A DNA stretch of 64,000 nt from Akkermansia muciniphila (lineage in GTDB: Bacteria > Verrucomicrobiota > Verrucomicrobiia > Limisphaerales > BJHT01): contig CAMAUZ010000035.1 in assembly GCA_945861535.1 (NCBI GenBank), forward strand, positions 1 to 64,000, written 5' to 3'. Position numbers and translations under genes: made by a program. Shown piece after piece: positions 61,821 to 64,000 of the stretch. The number at the start of each line of letters is the position of its first letter. Positions within the stretch are counted from its first letter, which is position 1. Below the pieces are notes generated by a model. The model was given only the letters and a program-made list of their open reading frames with translations, was not told the origin of the DNA and searched no databases.

Positions 61821-62696
61821 TCAGGCCGGACGCGCGAGGATGGAGGGGTCGGTTTTTTTCTCAGCGGGCGGCCGCTGGCGGGCGAGGGCGCCGCGTTGGC
61901 GTCCGGCTTCGTAGAGGAAGACCGCGCCGGCGCTGGCGGCGTTGAGGGAGTCCATCTCGACGAGCATGGGGATGGCGATGCGTTCGTCGCAGACGGCGAG
62001 GATGGAGTCAGAGATGCCGTAGCCTTCGCTGCCGAACACGACGCAGCAATCGCCCGTGAAATCGGCCTCGACGATGGTTTTGCCGCCCGGCTCGGGATGC
62101 GCGGCGAGGAGGCGCAGGCCGCGCGCCCGCAGGTCCTGCAGGGTCGCGGCGAGGTTCGTGCATTCCACGGTGGGCAGATGAAAGATCACGCCCATCGAAC
62201 TGCTCACGCAGCGGCGCAGATACGGGGAGCACGAGGTTTCGCTGACGAGCAGGGCCTGCGCCCCGAACGCGCCGCAACTGCGGATGAGCGCGCCGAGATT
62301 CTCCGCGTTGCTGAAGCCGTCCACGGCGGCGAGCAGGATGGGGCGCGGGAGTTTTTCGAGAATGGAGTCGAGGCTGGGGCGCGGTGGGATTTGGGCCAAT
62401 GCCAGCGCGCCTTGGTGCATGGTGTAGCCGGTGATGGTTTCGAGGAGTTTTTTCGGACCGAGGAAGACACGGATGTTTTCCGGGCGCGCGGTGAGGAGCG
62501 GTTCTAGGCGCTGGAGCCATTCCTCGGTGAGGAGCATCGAGAGGATGGGATAGTCGGTGTGCAGCAGACGGGTGACGACCTTGACGTTGGTGGCGACGAA
62601 GATGCCGCGGCGCTGATGTTCCTCGGGGCGCTTGAGGGTGCGGTAGGGTTCGAGGTCGGGGAGGTCGAGGGACTCGATTTTCTCGGCGTGAAACAT
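61821..62696 (-). CDS. TrmH/SpoU-family RNA 2'-O-methyltransferase
   Basis: A 291-residue SpoU methyltransferase. The N-terminal substrate-binding domain (FLGPKKLLETI) is followed by the knotted core: VDGFSNAENLGALIRSC (motif 1, catalytic Asn/Arg), CVVFGSEGYGISDSILAVCD (motif 2) and IPMLVEMDSLNAASAGAVFL (motif 3). It methylates ribose in tRNA or rRNA; which site is not evident. ATG 62696. Confidence 0.92.
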   Translation of the reverse strand: MFHAEKIESLDLPDLEPYRTLKRPEEHQRRGIFVATNVKVVTRLLHTDYPILSMLLTEEWLQRLEPLLTARPENIRVFLGPKKLLETITGYTMHQGALALAQIPPRPSLDSILEKLPRPILLAAVDGFSNAENLGALIRSCGAFGAQALLVSETSCSPYLRRCVSSSMGVIFHLPTVECTNLAATLQDLRARGLRLLAAHPEPGGKTIVEADFTGDCCVVFGSEGYGISDSILAVCDERIAIPMLVEMDSLNAASAGAVFLYEAGRQRGALARQRPPAEKKTDPSILARPA

Positions 62697-62763
62697 GTGG
62701 GCGGGAGCTTACAGATGCGCGGGCGTTCGCCAATGGGATCGTGCGCGCCGACGCATCGTGTTT

Positions 62764-62857
62764 TGTAGGAGACGACGTAAGGAGACTCTAACTTTTTCTC
62801 GGCGAGGGGCGCGCTTGGGCAGAAGGAGGTCAGAGTCTCCTTACGTCGTCTCCTACA
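62764..62857. repeat. Family-8 element with perfect 26-bp inverted ends
   Basis: Arms 62764-62789 (TGTAGGAGACGACGTAAGGA...) and 62832-62857 are perfectly complementary, 42 bases apart. Near 62875-62902 a further half palindrome (CCGCCTCCTCACGTCGGCGG) is the same arm as that inside the methyltransferase pseudogene. No gene in 62697-62906. Confidence 0.92.
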
Positions 62858-62906
62858 AGGACGCGGAGCGTCCGATCCGCCTCCTCACGTCGGCGGCTAC
62901 AGAGGG

Positions 62907-63254
62907 TCAGGGCTTTTTCTCGGGCGCGCCGTAGGTGGTGGCAAGGTATTCGACGAGAGTATCCACCTGGTCAGCGGGGATGGGCGCGCCGAATTTTTCC
63001 TTCATCTTTTGCACGTTCGCTTTCCAGAAGGCGCGTGGCAGGCGGGGCTGGGTCGAGACGTACTCGGCGGAATGACAGACGAGGCATTGCGCCTTGACGG
63101 CCTCGACGCCGGGGCCGGGTTTGAAGGTCGCGGTCTCGGGCGGCAGCTCGAAGCGCTCGGCGGCGACGGCATGCGACGCGGCGACGTGGGCGAGGGCGAG
63201 CACGACGATGGTGAGAAGCGCGGAGGCGCAGCGGACAGCGGGGGGAATTTTCAT
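62907..63254 (-). CDS. sorB: Cytochrome c subunit of sulfite dehydrogenase (SorB-like)
   Basis: A 115-residue periplasmic cytochrome with signal peptide (ending HAVAA) and one haem site CLVCH near residue 57, followed by SAEYVSTQPRLPRAFWKANV (Met region) and ADQVDTLVEYLATTYG. It follows the molybdopterin subunit by 14 bases, so it passes electrons from sulfite oxidation to the respiratory chain. Role inferred from fold plus neighbour. Confidence 0.82.
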   Translation of the reverse strand: MKIPPAVRCASALLTIVVLALAHVAASHAVAAERFELPPETATFKPGPGVEAVKAQCLVCHSAEYVSTQPRLPRAFWKANVQKMKEKFGAPIPADQVDTLVEYLATTYGAPEKKP

Positions 63255-63268
63255 GGCGGCAGAATTTT

Positions 63269-64000
63269 TCAGGCGGCGTTCACGCGGACGGTTTCGACGA
63301 CATTGCGCAGGTAGCCGGCGGGGTTCCACAGCGGCTCCAGCGGCTGCGACTGGCCGATGCGGTTGGTGGCCTTGGCCTTGAGTTCGAGCAGGCCGGCGCG
63401 CGACGGCGTGAAGTTGATCGTCCATTCGCGGAACGAATATTTGCCGAGGTCCTTCCCCAGTTCCGCGCGCCGCCACGAGCGACCGCCGTCGTCGGAAAAG
63501 ATCACCTCGCTGATGCCGTGCCCGCTGTCGAAAGCGATGCCGCGCACGGTCAGCGGCTGACCCGTCTTGATCGTGCTGCCATCGACGAGACTCGTGATGA
63601 ACGAGCGGACATTGAAGCGCATGATCGGCACCGTCTTGCCGGGCACCGTGCCGGGCGCGATGCAGCCGCTGGCGTTGTCGGGAATGCGATACGCCGTGCC
63701 CATCCAGAAGCCGGAGAAAACCTCGTCGATGACGGTGATCTCGTTGACGTGCTTGATCCAGTAGGTGCCGTAGTGGCCGGGCACGACGAGGCGGAGCGGC
63801 CAGCCGTTGAGGATCGGCAGCGGTTCTCCGTTCATCTCGTAGGCGAGCATCACCTCGCCGTCGCGCGCGTGGTCCACGTCGAGCGCCTTGATGAAGTCCG
63901 GCGTCCCCTTCACCAGCGCGCGGTCGAGGCCGCGGAAGGTGACCTGCTTCGCGCCCGCGCCCACGCCCGCTTGATCGAGCACGTCCTTGAGGCGCACGCC
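63269..64000 (-). CDS. sorA: Sulfite:cytochrome c oxidoreductase molybdopterin subunit (SorA-like), 5' end cut by window
   Basis: The C-terminal 243 residues of a sulfite-oxidase family enzyme. GVRLKDVLDQAGVGAGA, YEMNGEPLPILNGWPLRLVV, PGHYGTYWIKHVNEITVID and FWMGTAYR are the molybdopterin and dimer motifs; the C-terminal Mo-co dimerisation domain has FDSGHGISEVIFSDDGGRSW. The conserved Cys that binds Mo lies beyond base 64000. It oxidises sulfite to sulfate in the periplasm. The cytochrome c gene follows. Confidence 0.88.
   Translation of the reverse strand, partial: GVRLKDVLDQAGVGAGAKQVTFRGLDRALVKGTPDFIKALDVDHARDGEVMLAYEMNGEPLPILNGWPLRLVVPGHYGTYWIKHVNEITVIDEVFSGFWMGTAYRIPDNASGCIAPGTVPGKTVPIMRFNVRSFITSLVDGSTIKTGQPLTVRGIAFDSGHGISEVIFSDDGGRSWRRAELGKDLGKYSFREWTINFTPSRAGLLELKAKATNRIGQSQPLEPLWNPAGYLRNVVETVRVNAA

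Overview
The window is a high-GC stretch of bacterial chromosome. It most resembles a member of the Verrucomicrobiota, perhaps the Pedosphaera/Limisphaerales group. That is an inference from content: giant secreted PQQ sugar dehydrogenases fused to Ig-like modules, a DUF4838 glycosidase-like protein, and very repeat-rich intergenic DNA. No rRNA, tRNA, CRISPR array or complete IS element was recognised.

Layout. 1-10 kb: an alpha/beta hydrolase, then two tandem paralogous secreted GSDH-type (PQQ) dehydrogenases with long chains of Ig, NBR1-FW-like and SbsA-like modules. 10-20 kb: GT9 glycosyltransferase, a small membrane protein, miaB, a SIR2-NACHT-FGE protein (candidate NLR-like defence protein) and a degenerate Ser/Thr kinase. 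20-31 kb: CPBP protease-comF-accD on the plus strand, a phosphotransacetylase split into two genes (DRTGG part and catalytic part), dnaE, and a methyltransferase. 31-37 kb: a decayed urea-transporter (urtE) end with a coupled small membrane gene, a di-haem cytochrome c peroxidase, a second methyltransferase, and a two-gene operon of unknown function. 37-47 kb: an accessory island with Phd/VapC, AbrB/VapC plus a coupled third gene, a broken C-regulator/methyltransferase pair, an intact C-M-R-Vsr restriction system, HicAB, an AAA/DUF4143 ATPase and a MazF-like pair. 47-64 kb: DUF4838 protein, lysine 2,3-aminomutase, a tRNA-dihydrouridine synthase, an esterase, then rpmI-rplT-pheS-pheT (with toxin-antitoxin-type small genes lodged between pheS and pheT), a DUF3368/UPF0175 toxin-antitoxin pair, an LEA14-like lipoprotein, a SpoU methyltransferase and a SorAB-type sulfite dehydrogenase.

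The most striking feature is not one gene. Almost every gap is filled by dispersed palindromic elements of about nine families (60-375 bp). Related palindromes also lie in frame inside dnaE, pheS, the SIR2-NACHT gene and the broken methyltransferase. This resembles the Rickettsia palindromic elements, which insert into genes and are kept as extra peptide. One repeat block is bounded by a 19-bp direct duplication, which hints at mobility.
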